Positions 8,268-16,345 of a stretch of 64,000 nt of DNA are shown piece after piece. The stretch is from Exiguobacterium sp018617385 (lineage in GTDB: Bacteria > Bacillota > Bacilli > Exiguobacteriales > Exiguobacteriaceae). Under the pieces are notes generated by a model. It had not been told where the DNA came from. It searched no databases and saw only the letters and a list, made by a program, of their open reading frames with translations. The stretch lies in contig NZ_JACSKA010000001.1 of NCBI RefSeq assembly GCF_018617385.1, forward strand, positions 620,001 to 684,000, in the 5' to 3' direction. Position 1 is the first letter of the stretch. Each line of letters opens with the position of its first letter. The translations under genes were made by a program, and so were the position numbers.

Positions 8268-9116
8268 ATGGGAAACATTGCGATTTTAACCGACAGTACC
8301 GCCTATCTGTCGGATGATTTTTTGGCGCGACATGACGTCCATGTCGCACCACTCAGTGTCATCTTCGATGGCGCGTCGTACCGCGAGTCGATTGACATGT
8401 CGACCGAGGCGTTTTATGAGCGTATCGAGGCGGGTAACCTGCCGACGACGTCGCAACCGGTCATCGGTGAGACGGTGGAATTGATTGAGAGCTTGCCGGA
8501 CGATGTGACAGACGTGATTGCCATCACGCTCTCCAGTGGAATCAGCGGAACGTACCAATCGATGGTCGCGCTAAATGACATGGTCGATGTGACGGTTCAT
8601 GCGTTTGACTCAGAGATTTCGTGTATGCCGCAAGCGTTCATGGTCGAAGAGGCCCTTCACCTCCGTGACAACGGGGCGACACCAGAAGAAATCATCGCCC
8701 GGCTTGAAACGGTCCGTGATTCGATTCGCGCGTACTTCGTCGTCGATGACCTCGACCATTTGCAACGCGGTGGACGGTTGAGCGCGGCGCAAGCGCTCGT
8801 CGGATCGTTCTTACAAATCAAGCCGGTCCTTCATTTCCAGGATAAATTGATCGTCCCGTTCGAGAAGATTCGGACATACAAGAAGGCTGTACGCCGAATC
8901 GAAGAGATGATGGACGAATCGATTGCCGGGGACGGCGAAGGCTACTGCATCGGTATCATTCACGCCAACTGCCCGGAGCGTCAGGCGGAAGAAATCGCTT
9001 CGATGAAACAGAAGTTCCCGAAAGCACACATCTCGGGAAGCCATTTCGGTCCCGTCATCGGAACGCATCTCGGACCTGGTGCAATCGGCATCACGTGGTA
9101 TCGTCGCGAATGGTAA
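8268..9116 (+). CDS. degV: DegV family fatty-acid-binding protein
   Basis: A 282-residue DegV protein. The N-terminal motif AILTDSTAYL, the TSQPVIGE loop and ITLSSGISGTYQS (residues 85-100) are typical. LDHLQRGGRLSAAQALVGS and KPVLHFQDKLIVPFEKIRT mark the lipid-binding cleft. The C-terminal half has GSHFGPVIGTHLGPGAIGI. DegV/FakB-type proteins bind fatty acids and present them to FakA kinase. A sigma-A-like promoter (TTACAATATGG region, about 8203-8213) precedes it. It follows degSU as in B. subtilis and ends in a terminator at 9119-9145. Confidence 0.92.
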   Translation: MGNIAILTDSTAYLSDDFLARHDVHVAPLSVIFDGASYRESIDMSTEAFYERIEAGNLPTTSQPVIGETVELIESLPDDVTDVIAITLSSGISGTYQSMVALNDMVDVTVHAFDSEISCMPQAFMVEEALHLRDNGATPEEIIARLETVRDSIRAYFVVDDLDHLQRGGRLSAAQALVGSFLQIKPVLHFQDKLIVPFEKIRTYKKAVRRIEEMMDESIAGDGEGYCIGIIHANCPERQAEEIASMKQKFPKAHISGSHFGPVIGTHLGPGAIGITWYRREW

Positions 9117-9118
9117 GA

Positions 9119-9145
9119 GAGACGACCGTCTAAGGTCGTCTTTTT
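9119..9145 (+). terminator. Terminator after degV
   Basis: GACGACC/GGTCGTC stem with five T residues. Confidence 0.8.
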
Positions 9146-9164
9146 CAATGGAGGAGGGAATGTG

Positions 9165-9872
9165 ATGGCGAAATATCGCCAAATCTTTGAGCGTCTGGCA
9201 GAAGAGATGCGAAATGGAACAAGACCCGCTGACTCAAAGCTTCCGTCTGAGACCGAGTTGATGCATCAGTTCGAGGCCAGCCGGGGAACCGTCCGAAAAG
9301 CGCTCGATCTTTTACAGGAAAACGGGTATGTCCGGAAGCATCACGGAAAAGGCGTGTTCGTATTGAAACGAGATCAGATCGAGTTTCAATTCAACGGCAT
9401 CGTCAGTTTCTCGGAAGTGTATGCGAGCATGCTCGGTCGTTCTATTCAGACCCATGTCGCTTCGTTTGAAGAGATGGAGGCCCCGACTTGGCTCGCCGAA
9501 CGGATGAATTTGGCGACAGGGACGCACGTGTTTCGCATCGAACGGGTTCGGAACTTTGACGGGGAGAACGTCATCTTAGATATCAACTATTTCGTCAAAG
9601 ACCTCGTCCCTGGATTAACAGAAGAGATTGCGGCTCGTTCGATTTATGGATATATCGAAGGAGAGCTCGGCCTACAGATCAGCTATGCCAAACGAAAGAT
9701 TGCAGCGGAAGACGTGACCGAGCTCGACCGGAAGCGGCTCGACTTGCATGATTACGAATATGTCATCGTCATCACGAACGATACGTTCTTATATGAAGGA
9801 CAACAATTTGAATACACGGAGTCACGTCACCGCTTGGACAAGTTCCAGTTCAGTGATGTCGCCCGGCGCTAA
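9165..9872 (+). CDS. treR: Trehalose operon repressor TreR (GntR/UTRA)
   Basis: A 235-residue GntR-family repressor. The winged helix occupies residues 1-70, with LPSETELMHQF, SRGTVRKALDLLQENGYV and KHHGKGVFV. A UTRA ligand domain follows (about 85-230), with the terminal TESRHRLDKFQF motif. The TreR orthologue binds trehalose 6-phosphate and releases the tre operator. The start is ATG 9165, 6 nt after GAGGAGGG; GTG at 9162 is the alternative. It lies upstream of treP with its own terminator, whereas in B. subtilis treR is last in the operon. Likely targets are the two palindromes at 9964-10007. Confidence 0.9.
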   Translation: MAKYRQIFERLAEEMRNGTRPADSKLPSETELMHQFEASRGTVRKALDLLQENGYVRKHHGKGVFVLKRDQIEFQFNGIVSFSEVYASMLGRSIQTHVASFEEMEAPTWLAERMNLATGTHVFRIERVRNFDGENVILDINYFVKDLVPGLTEEIAARSIYGYIEGELGLQISYAKRKIAAEDVTELDRKRLDLHDYEYVIVITNDTFLYEGQQFEYTESRHRLDKFQFSDVARR

Positions 9873-9903
9873 AACCTCTTTCTTACAGGAAGAGGTTTTT
9901 TGT
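9871..9903 (+). terminator. Terminator of treR
   Basis: AAAACCTCTT pairs with AAGAGGTTTT, followed by further T residues. It separates treR from treP-treA. Confidence 0.88.
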
Positions 9904-9963
9904 TTGATTGAAGGTGAGATAGGGAATTTTTTACAATATAGAAGACACATAACCTTCACGTTT

Positions 9964-10042
9964 AACTTGTATATATAAGTTGTTGACTTAACTTATATAG
10001 ATAAGTTATACTTTGTTTGTACTCATAAGTAACCGTTTTCAT
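9964..10042 (+). promoter_or_regulatory. treP promoter with two TreR-type operators and cre-like site
   Basis: Sigma-A promoter TTGACT (9983-9988), 17 bp, TTATAC (10006-10011). Two related palindromes, AACTTGTATATATAAGTT (9964-9981) and AACTTATATAGATAAGTT (9990-10007), overlap the -35 upstream side and the spacer/-10. Their centres are 26 bp apart. AGTAACCGTTTTCAT (10028-10042), just downstream, resembles a cre. The arrangement predicts repression by TreR and catabolite repression by CcpA. Confidence 0.75.
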
Positions 10043-10074
10043 TTACAGTTTTCAAACAAAGGAGGACATTCAAC

Positions 10075-11523
10075 ATGAAGGCAGATTATCGTCAAATTGC
10101 CGCAGAGATCTTAGACGCGATCGGCGGCAAAGACAACGTGGACAAAGCCGCACACTGTGTGACACGTCTTCGTCTCTCCCTCAAAGACCAGTCAAAAGTC
10201 GATGAGGCACGTGTGAAAGAAGTCGATCTCGTCAAAGGGGCGTTCGAGAACTCGGGCGTGTATCAAATCGTCATCGGAGCCGGTGATGTCGACCGCGTCT
10301 ATGCCGAGTTCATCAAACTCGCAGGACTTGAGGCGGCAACGGTCGCCGAGGTCAAATCCGCGGGCGGCAAAAAAATGAATCCGCTTCAAAAACTCGTCAA
10401 AGTCTTCTCTGACGTCTTTATGCCAATCATTCCAGCCATCATCGTGGCCGGTCTCCTCATGGGGATCAACAACTTACTCGCTTCTGAAGGTCTCTTCATC
10501 GACGGAAAGACACTCATCGAGGCGTATCCGAACTTACAAGGACTTTGGGACCTCATCAACATGATGGCGAACACGTCATTCGTCTTCTTACCGGCACTCG
10601 TCGGTTGGTCGGCGACGAAACGTTTCGGTGGAAGCGAAGTGCTCGGGATCGTCATGGGTCTCTTGCTTGTCCACCCGGACCTCTTGAACGCTTGGGGCTA
10701 CGGGACGGCAGCACTTGAAGGAGAAGTACCGACATTCGATATCCTCGGATTGTTCGAGATTGAGAAAGTCGGATATCAAGGTCAAATCTTGCCGGTTCTC
10801 GCTGCGGCTTATATTTTGAGCCAAATTGAGATGTTCTTGAAAAAACGTGTACCGAATGCGATTCAACTCCTGGTCGTTCCAATTACGACGATCGTCGTCA
10901 CTGGATTCCTTGCACTCGCAATCGTTGGACCAATCACACGCGGAATCGGGAACGTGATCGCGACAGGACTCGTCAACACGTTTGAAGCCGTACCGGTCGT
11001 CGGGGCACTCCTCTTCGGATTGTTCTACGCACCACTCGTCGTCACCGGGATGCACCACTTGTTCATCGCCATCGACCTTCAGTTGATTGCAGATACAGGC
11101 GGTACGTTCATCTGGCCGATGATCGCACTCTCAAATATCGCGCAAGGTTCTGCTGCACTCGCGATGTTCTTCGTCTACAAGCACAACGCGAAACAAAAGA
11201 GCATGGCATCGACTTCAGCCATCTCGGCTTACTTCGGAATCACAGAGCCGGCCATGTTCGGGGTCAACTTACCAAATAAATTCCCGTTCTACTCAGCGAT
11301 GATCGGGTCAGCGATCGCAGCCATCTTCATCACATTGAATGATGTGCAAGCCATCGCCATCGGTGTCGGAGGACTCCCAGGATTCCTCTCCATCTTCACA
11401 GACAAAATCCTTCTCTTCATCGTCGGCATGGTCATCGCGATCATCGTGCCATTCGCGCTTACGTTCATCTTGTCGAAGCGCTACATGAAAAAAGGTGAAA
11501 TCGAAGAAAATAAAGTCGCATAA
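10075..11523 (+). CDS. treP: PTS trehalose transporter subunit IIBC
   Basis: A 482-residue EIIBC permease of the glucose/sucrose PTS superfamily that imports trehalose as trehalose 6-phosphate. The IIB domain (1-85) carries the phosphorylated cysteine in AAHCVTRLRLSL. The IIC domain starts near residue 105 (KLVKVFSDVFMPIIPAIIVAGLLMG) with about ten membrane segments; it includes GMHHLFIAID and ISAYFGITEPAMFGVNLPNKFPF. No IIA domain is fused, so phosphate must come from a IIA encoded elsewhere. RBS AAAGGAGG precedes ATG 10075. Cotranscribed with treA. Confidence 0.95.
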   Translation: MKADYRQIAAEILDAIGGKDNVDKAAHCVTRLRLSLKDQSKVDEARVKEVDLVKGAFENSGVYQIVIGAGDVDRVYAEFIKLAGLEAATVAEVKSAGGKKMNPLQKLVKVFSDVFMPIIPAIIVAGLLMGINNLLASEGLFIDGKTLIEAYPNLQGLWDLINMMANTSFVFLPALVGWSATKRFGGSEVLGIVMGLLLVHPDLLNAWGYGTAALEGEVPTFDILGLFEIEKVGYQGQILPVLAAAYILSQIEMFLKKRVPNAIQLLVVPITTIVVTGFLALAIVGPITRGIGNVIATGLVNTFEAVPVVGALLFGLFYAPLVVTGMHHLFIAIDLQLIADTGGTFIWPMIALSNIAQGSAALAMFFVYKHNAKQKSMASTSAISAYFGITEPAMFGVNLPNKFPFYSAMIGSAIAAIFITLNDVQAIAIGVGGLPGFLSIFTDKILLFIVGMVIAIIVPFALTFILSKRYMKKGEIEENKVA

Positions 11524-11604
11524 GCATTGACTCGGGAGGGAGGGACGGCAGTTCTTCCCTCTTTCTTATTGAAATGAAAACTCTTACAAAAGGAGATGTC
11601 GTTG

Positions 11605-13239
11605 ATGACACAGAAAAATTGGCGCAAATCAGTCGTCTATCAAATTTACCCAAAAAGCTTTTACAGTCCGGAAGGGAATGCGACCGGATCGATCAAAGGG
11701 GTGACGGCGAAGCTGGATTACTTGGCAGAACTCGGCATCGAATACATTTGGATGACGCCTGTCTATCAGTCACCTCAACACGACAACGGCTATGATGTGA
11801 GTGATTATTATGCCATCGACCCGTCTTACGGCACGATGGAAGACCTCGATGAATTGATCCGTGAGGCAGAGGCGCGGGGCATTGGCCTCATGATGGACAT
11901 CGTCGTCAACCACTCGTCGACCGAGCACGAATGGTTCCAAAAATCATTGGGTGGAGACGAGCGGTACCGTGATTACTACATCTGGCGCGACGAACCGACG
12001 AACTGGGAATCGAAGTTCGGTGGAAACGCGTGGGAATATGACGAGAAGAGCGGGCAATACTATCTCCACCTGTTCGACGTGACCCAGGCCGACCTGAACT
12101 GGGAGAACGAACAGATGCGCGAGGATGTCTACGAGATGATGCGATTCTGGCGTAAGAAAGGAATCAAAGGGTTCCGTCTCGACGTCATTAACCTCATTTC
12201 AAAAGAACAGGACTTCCCGGAAGACGAGTCGGACGGTCGCAAGTTCTATACGGACGGTCCACGCATCCACGAATATTTAAAAGAGATGAACCGGGAAGTA
12301 TTTGACGGGCATGACGTCATCACGGTCGGGGAGATGTCTTCGACGACGCTCGACCACTGCGTCCGCTATTCAAACCCGGACGAGAACGAGCTCAGCATGA
12401 CGTTCAGCTTCCACCACTTGAAAGTCGACTATCCGAACGGGGAGAAGTTCGTCGCTGCACCGTTCGATTTCATTCAATTGAAAGACATCATGTCGACGTG
12501 GCAACAAGGGATGCACGGGAAAGGATGGAACGCCATCTTCTGGTGCAACCATGACCAACCGCGTGTCGTCAGCCGTTTCGGGAACGACACGAACCACCGC
12601 GTCGAGAGCGCGAAGATGCTCGCGACCGTGCTCCATGGCCTTCAAGGGACACCGTATATCTATCAAGGGGAAGAAATCGGGATGACGAATCCTGGCTTCG
12701 ACTCGCTCGATGAATATCGGGATATCGAGACGCTCAACATCTACAAGTTGAAGCGGGAAGAGGGCGTGTCGCACGAAGACATGATGGCCGCCATCAAACA
12801 GAAGTCACGCGACAACTCGCGGACGCCGATGCAGTGGGATGCGACGACGCATGCCGGCTTCACGAGCGGCACGCCGTGGATCAACGTGGCATCGAACTAT
12901 GAGGACGTGAACGTCGAGACGGCACTCCGTGACCCGAACTCGGTGTTCTACCACTATAAACACTTGATTGCATTACGAAAAGAACTTGACGTCTTGACGG
13001 ATGGGGACTACACGCTTCTCACGCCTGATTCGTTGGATGTTTGGGCATATACACGGAAGACCGACCGCGAGGAACTTCTCGTCGTCGCCAACTTCTATGG
13101 AACGGAAACGACGTACACGATTCCGGAAGGGTTCGAGCGGGTGAACGTCGTCAGCCACAACTATGACGTGCCTGAGCTCGACGGGATGACGTTATCCCTT
13201 CGTCCGTACGAGGCGATCATGTTCTACAAACAGAAATAA
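11605..13239 (+). CDS. treA: Alpha,alpha-phosphotrehalase
   Basis: A 544-residue GH13 enzyme hydrolysing trehalose 6-phosphate to glucose and glucose 6-phosphate. The (beta/alpha)8 barrel motifs are YQIYPKSFYS, region I DIVVNHSS, region II GFRLDVINLISKE with the nucleophile aspartate, region III TVGEMS with the acid/base glutamate, and region IV WCNHDQPRVVSRFG. RDNSRTPMQWD and a beta-sandwich C-terminal domain follow. The start is ATG 11605 after AAAGGAGATG; the in-frame ATG 11596 lies in the RBS. Second gene of the treP-treA operon. Confidence 0.95.
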   Translation: MTQKNWRKSVVYQIYPKSFYSPEGNATGSIKGVTAKLDYLAELGIEYIWMTPVYQSPQHDNGYDVSDYYAIDPSYGTMEDLDELIREAEARGIGLMMDIVVNHSSTEHEWFQKSLGGDERYRDYYIWRDEPTNWESKFGGNAWEYDEKSGQYYLHLFDVTQADLNWENEQMREDVYEMMRFWRKKGIKGFRLDVINLISKEQDFPEDESDGRKFYTDGPRIHEYLKEMNREVFDGHDVITVGEMSSTTLDHCVRYSNPDENELSMTFSFHHLKVDYPNGEKFVAAPFDFIQLKDIMSTWQQGMHGKGWNAIFWCNHDQPRVVSRFGNDTNHRVESAKMLATVLHGLQGTPYIYQGEEIGMTNPGFDSLDEYRDIETLNIYKLKREEGVSHEDMMAAIKQKSRDNSRTPMQWDATTHAGFTSGTPWINVASNYEDVNVETALRDPNSVFYHYKHLIALRKELDVLTDGDYTLLTPDSLDVWAYTRKTDREELLVVANFYGTETTYTIPEGFERVNVVSHNYDVPELDGMTLSLRPYEAIMFYKQK

Positions 13240-13244
13240 CAGGT

Positions 13245-13275
13245 GGGACCCGACGCTTTCGTCGGGTCCTATTTG
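13245..13275 (+). terminator. Terminator after treA
   Basis: A GGACCCGACG/CGTCGGGTCC stem with a short T-containing tail. Confidence 0.7.
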
Positions 13276-13360
13276 TGTAGTCGACCTATGCTGTTTTAGA
13301 TAAGTCGAATCGCATTTATATAGCCGTTTTGGTAGCGTGATGACAAAAAGGAGTCAGGTT

Positions 13361-14518
13361 ATGGGAGAACTCATTGTCGCTCAGACAGGGAAACGGGCCA
13401 TCCGCTTCGGCATCTGCCAACGCTGTCTCAGCACGGACGTCCAGACGTTCATCTGTCATCACGGAACGTGTGCTTACTGCCGGAACTGTCTTTATCTTGG
13501 GCGTGTCTGTCGATGTGATTTTCTACAAGAGCGGGACATCACGACACCACTTGAAACGACCGAACTGATGATGCCGTTCGAGCTCGCCCTCGACCAAACA
13601 CGGGTCGCGAATCAATTGCTCACGTGGTGGGACGAACAAAAGACGGGGATCGTGCATGCGGTATGTGGCGCCGGGAAGACGGAGATGACGTTCCCTGTGA
13701 TTGAGCGGGTCGTCAATGCAGGGAAGCGGGTATTGATCGTGTCCCCGAGGAAAGACGTCGCCATCGAATGGGTCGAACGGCTCGAACGAGCATTCACCGT
13801 GCCTGTCACGAGACGATACGGGGGCGGGGAGAAAGACTCCGTCGGGATGATCACGGTGGCGACCGCGCCGTTACTCATGAATATCCGGGACGTCTTCGAT
13901 TATGTACTCGTCGATGAGTCCGATGCCTTCCCGTTTGCCTTTGACGTGGCACTTTGGAATACAATCCGTCGGGCCGGGAGAAATGTCTTCTTGTTTATCA
14001 CGGCAACCCCGACCGTTTGGCAACAGATGTTTTCAACGGTTTATCTGTCGCGGCGCTATCACGGATTTGATTTGCCGGTCCCGACACTTGTCAAACAGTC
14101 CGACGAACGAATCGTAGATTTCTGTCGACGTCACGCCTTGAAACCACGTCTCTTGTTCGTGCCGACGAAGCCTGATTTGGAGCGATACCGCGAGACATTA
14201 GAAGATGCAGGACTAACCTGTCGGATGGTATCGGCCGAGACCGAGGAACGGACCGACGCCCTTCACTGGCTCCAAGAGACGAACGGCGTCGTTCTTGCGA
14301 CTTCGATCTGGGAGCGGGGGATGACGGTTCGGGACGTGCAGGTCGGGGTACTCGAGAGCGAACATCGACTCTTCTCGACACGGGGGCTCATTCAGATGGC
14401 GGGTCGAGCGGGGCGAAAACCGGATGCGCCGACAGGAGAGGTCTGTTTCTTTTACAAGGAGCGGACGTTCCGTCAAGATGTTGCCATCCGGAAAATCAAG
14501 GAGGCGAATCGGCGATGA
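13361..14518 (+). CDS. comFA: Competence DNA-uptake ATPase ComFA
   Basis: A 385-residue DEAD-box-like ATPase that drives import of single-stranded DNA during transformation. The N-terminus carries a zinc-finger cysteine cluster (CQRCLS, CHHGTCAYCRNCLYLG, CRC; residues 22-55). Walker A is GAGKTEM, the Walker B-like motif is VDESDAF, motif III is ITATPT, and the C-terminal helicase half has GVVLATSIWERGMTV and QMAGRAGRKPDAPTGEV. It is shorter than B. subtilis ComFA. The start is ATG 13361, 7 nt after AAAAAGGAG. It overlaps comFC by 4 nt (ATGA); comFB is missing between them. Confidence 0.93.
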   Translation: MGELIVAQTGKRAIRFGICQRCLSTDVQTFICHHGTCAYCRNCLYLGRVCRCDFLQERDITTPLETTELMMPFELALDQTRVANQLLTWWDEQKTGIVHAVCGAGKTEMTFPVIERVVNAGKRVLIVSPRKDVAIEWVERLERAFTVPVTRRYGGGEKDSVGMITVATAPLLMNIRDVFDYVLVDESDAFPFAFDVALWNTIRRAGRNVFLFITATPTVWQQMFSTVYLSRRYHGFDLPVPTLVKQSDERIVDFCRRHALKPRLLFVPTKPDLERYRETLEDAGLTCRMVSAETEERTDALHWLQETNGVVLATSIWERGMTVRDVQVGVLESEHRLFSTRGLIQMAGRAGRKPDAPTGEVCFFYKERTFRQDVAIRKIKEANRR

Positions 14519-15183
14519 AATGCCTTCTTTGTCATGAGTCGATGACCGTCCCGTGGACTCCTGCCACATTATGGCGACGAGACTGGGTGTGTCCTTCTTG
14601 CGAGTCGAAACTGACGCCGCTCGGTACGGGTTGCCCGCGCTGTGGTCAACCGAATGAGCCCGGTGAGACGTGTCCGGACTGCATCCGCTGGCTCGCGCTC
14701 GGTCTCGACTTGACCGTCCGTTGCCTGTACGCATACGACGATGCAGGAATTGACTGGCTACATCGATTTAAATTCAGCGGGGACGTCGTCATTGCCTCAT
14801 CGGTCGCGCCAGCGCTTCGGGCATCGCGTTCATCTGGCGTGACATATGTTCCGGTCCCGTTGAGTAAGGAGCGACTTCAGACACGTCGCTTCAATCAGGC
14901 CGAGGTACTCGCGCGATGTATCGGTCCGACGCGACAGCTTCTCGAAAAAACGGAGGTTTCAAGTCAACGTGAACTCGGGAAAGAAGGAAGACGACACCGA
15001 ACGAATCCTTTCACTGTACCAACTTCAGTGAAATGTGGGAAAATCATTCTTGTAGACGACGTCTATACGACGGGGACGACCCTTCATCAGGCGGCATTTT
15101 CGTTGCGACAGGCAGGTGCATCAGAAGTTTCTGCGATTTGCTTATTTCGGGCGCTAAACAAATCGAAATCGCATCCGATATAA
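14515..15183 (+). CDS. comFC: Competence protein ComFC (phosphoribosyltransferase-like)
   Basis: A 222-residue ComFC/GntX protein. Three CxxC knuckles (CLLCHES, CPSCES, CPRCG, CPDC) form an N-terminal zinc-binding region. The type I phosphoribosyltransferase fold has LHRFKFSGD, VPVPLSKERLQTRRFNQAEVLA and the PRPP loop IILVDDVYTTGTTLHQAA. It acts with ComFA at the inner face of the DNA-uptake machine; its enzymatic role is unsettled. Translation is coupled to comFA by the ATGA overlap. yvyF follows after 18 nt, so competence and flagellar genes share a transcript. Confidence 0.93.
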   Translation: MKCLLCHESMTVPWTPATLWRRDWVCPSCESKLTPLGTGCPRCGQPNEPGETCPDCIRWLALGLDLTVRCLYAYDDAGIDWLHRFKFSGDVVIASSVAPALRASRSSGVTYVPVPLSKERLQTRRFNQAEVLARCIGPTRQLLEKTEVSSQRELGKEGRRHRTNPFTVPTSVKCGKIILVDDVYTTGTTLHQAAFSLRQAGASEVSAICLFRALNKSKSHPI

Positions 15184-15201
15184 AGAGCAGAGGTGAAACC
15201 A

Positions 15202-15588
15202 ATGGATGCAGCATCTTGCCAAATGTGTGGACGCTTGTTTATGAAACAGGGTCGTTCACCGTACTGTCCATCATGTAACGAAGTCGATTATAAAAACTTC
15301 CTGAAAGTCCGCGACTTCATTCGTGAGCCGGCCAACAAACAGACGACCATCGGAGCCCTCGTCGAAGCGACGGGTGTCTCTGAACTTGATATCACGCGAT
15401 ATATCCATGAAGGACGCTTGATCATCAAGGACAATCCGGCGCTTGCTATCAGCTGCGTCCGTTGTGGTCAACCGACGAACGAAGGAAAAATTTGTTCGAA
15501 CTGCCAGAGAGATATGCAGAAGGAACTGTCCAGTCTACAGGAGAGCTTGACGAAACAATCAAGCATCCGCGCTTATCGTTTGGATTAA
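15202..15588 (+). CDS. yvyF: Flagellar operon protein YvyF
   Basis: A 128-residue protein of the YvyF (TIGR03826) flagellar-operon family. It has an N-terminal CQMCGRLF and CPSCNE zinc knuckle, a central helix-turn-helix-like stretch (IGALVEATGVSELDITRYIHEG), and a C-terminal CVRCGQPTNEGKICSNC knuckle. YvyF has been proposed as a FlgM-linked regulator, but its function is not certain. The start is ATG 15202 after AGAGGTGA; the GTG at 15193 would sit in the RBS. It lies between comFC and flgM as in B. subtilis. Confidence 0.88.
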   Translation: MDAASCQMCGRLFMKQGRSPYCPSCNEVDYKNFLKVRDFIREPANKQTTIGALVEATGVSELDITRYIHEGRLIIKDNPALAISCVRCGQPTNEGKICSNCQRDMQKELSSLQESLTKQSSIRAYRLD

Positions 15589-15611
15589 CATCATGAAGAG
15601 GGGGAAGACGC

Positions 15612-15863
15612 ATGCGCATCGATTCAGCCAAGTGGGTACACTTACCAAACACTTATGAAAAGAAAACGCAAGTCGAGCCGAAGCCCGCGCACTCACGCCA
15701 AACGGACCAATTGTCAATCTCGGCGGAAGCCCGCGCCCGGTTTGAAGAACCGGTGAAACATCCGGACCGTCTTGCAAAAATCGACGCTTTGAAAGCAGAG
15801 ATTGATGCGGGCACGTATTCACGGGACGCGCGCGAAATCGCTAAACGCTTTCTACAAGGATGA
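15612..15863 (+). CDS. flgM: Anti-sigma-D factor FlgM
   Basis: An 83-residue FlgM. The N-terminus is basic and disordered; the conserved C-terminal sigma-binding helices read DRLAKIDALKAEIDAGTYS and REIAKRFLQG (residues 50-83), with the SISAEARARFEE segment before them. FlgM holds sigma-D inactive until the hook-basal body is complete and FlgM is secreted. RBS GAGGGGGAAG precedes ATG 15612. An intrinsic terminator at 15914-15960 separates it from flgN-flgK-flgL. Confidence 0.92.
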   Translation: MRIDSAKWVHLPNTYEKKTQVEPKPAHSRQTDQLSISAEARARFEEPVKHPDRLAKIDALKAEIDAGTYSRDAREIAKRFLQG

Positions 15864-15913
15864 ATGGAAGCGAGGTCCGTTTGAGGCCTTCGCACTAAAT
15901 AACACGGCACGGA

Positions 15914-15960
15914 AGCTGACTAAATAAGGGGCACCCCTTTCTTTAGTCGGCTCTTTTTTT
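15914..15960 (+). terminator. Terminator between flgM and flgN
   Basis: AGCTGACTAAA (15914-15924) pairs with TTTAGTCGGCT (15942-15952; one G-T pair) and is followed by eight T residues. An inner GGGGCACCCC lies in the loop. It is a strong intrinsic terminator inside the late flagellar operon. Confidence 0.85.
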
Positions 15961-15976
15961 GAAAAAGGAGAGACTC

Positions 15977-16333
15977 ATGCTCACATTACATAAACAGTTA
16001 CTCGAATTGGCTTACGCGAAAGAACAGCTTCTGATCCAAAATGACATGGCGTCATTTAGCACGCTCGTCAAAGAAGAAGCGAAACTCGTCCGACAAATTT
16101 CACAAAAAGAAGCGGAACGACTTCAAGGGACGTATGAATTGGACGATGAAGAGATAGAGGAATTGAGACCGGTCTTGTTCGAGTTGAAGCGACAGAACGA
16201 ATTGAACGCAACGCTACTCGAACAATCCCTTCGTTATATTACTTGGCATCTGGATATGCTCATGCCGGAAGCAGATGATTTCACATACGGACAACAAGCG
16301 TTCGAAACACGCTCGTTCAGCCGTGACGTTTAA
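15977..16333 (+). CDS. flgN: Flagellar export chaperone FlgN
   Basis: A 118-residue, largely helical protein, matching FlgN in size, order and heptad pattern (LLELAYAKEQLLIQND, AKLVRQISQKEAERLQ, ELKRQNELNATLLEQSL, YITWHLDMLM). FlgN binds FlgK and FlgL, encoded next, and delivers them to the export gate. The start is ATG 15977, 6 nt after AAAAAGGAGAG; an in-frame ATG at 15959 lacks an RBS. The sequence is weakly conserved in this family, so position carries much of the assignment. Confidence 0.82.
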   Translation: MLTLHKQLLELAYAKEQLLIQNDMASFSTLVKEEAKLVRQISQKEAERLQGTYELDDEEIEELRPVLFELKRQNELNATLLEQSLRYITWHLDMLMPEADDFTYGQQAFETRSFSRDV

Positions 16334-16345
16334 GGAGGAAGTGGA

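Noticed and set aside
13276..13361. ComK box (AAAAN5TTTT) upstream of comFA
   Set aside because: I could not find the paired AT-box pattern, so ComK control of comFA is not claimed from sequence.
14516..14518. Missing comFB between comFA and comFC
   Set aside because: comFB is dispensable and absent in many Bacillales. The overlap is intact and shows no sign of a broken gene.
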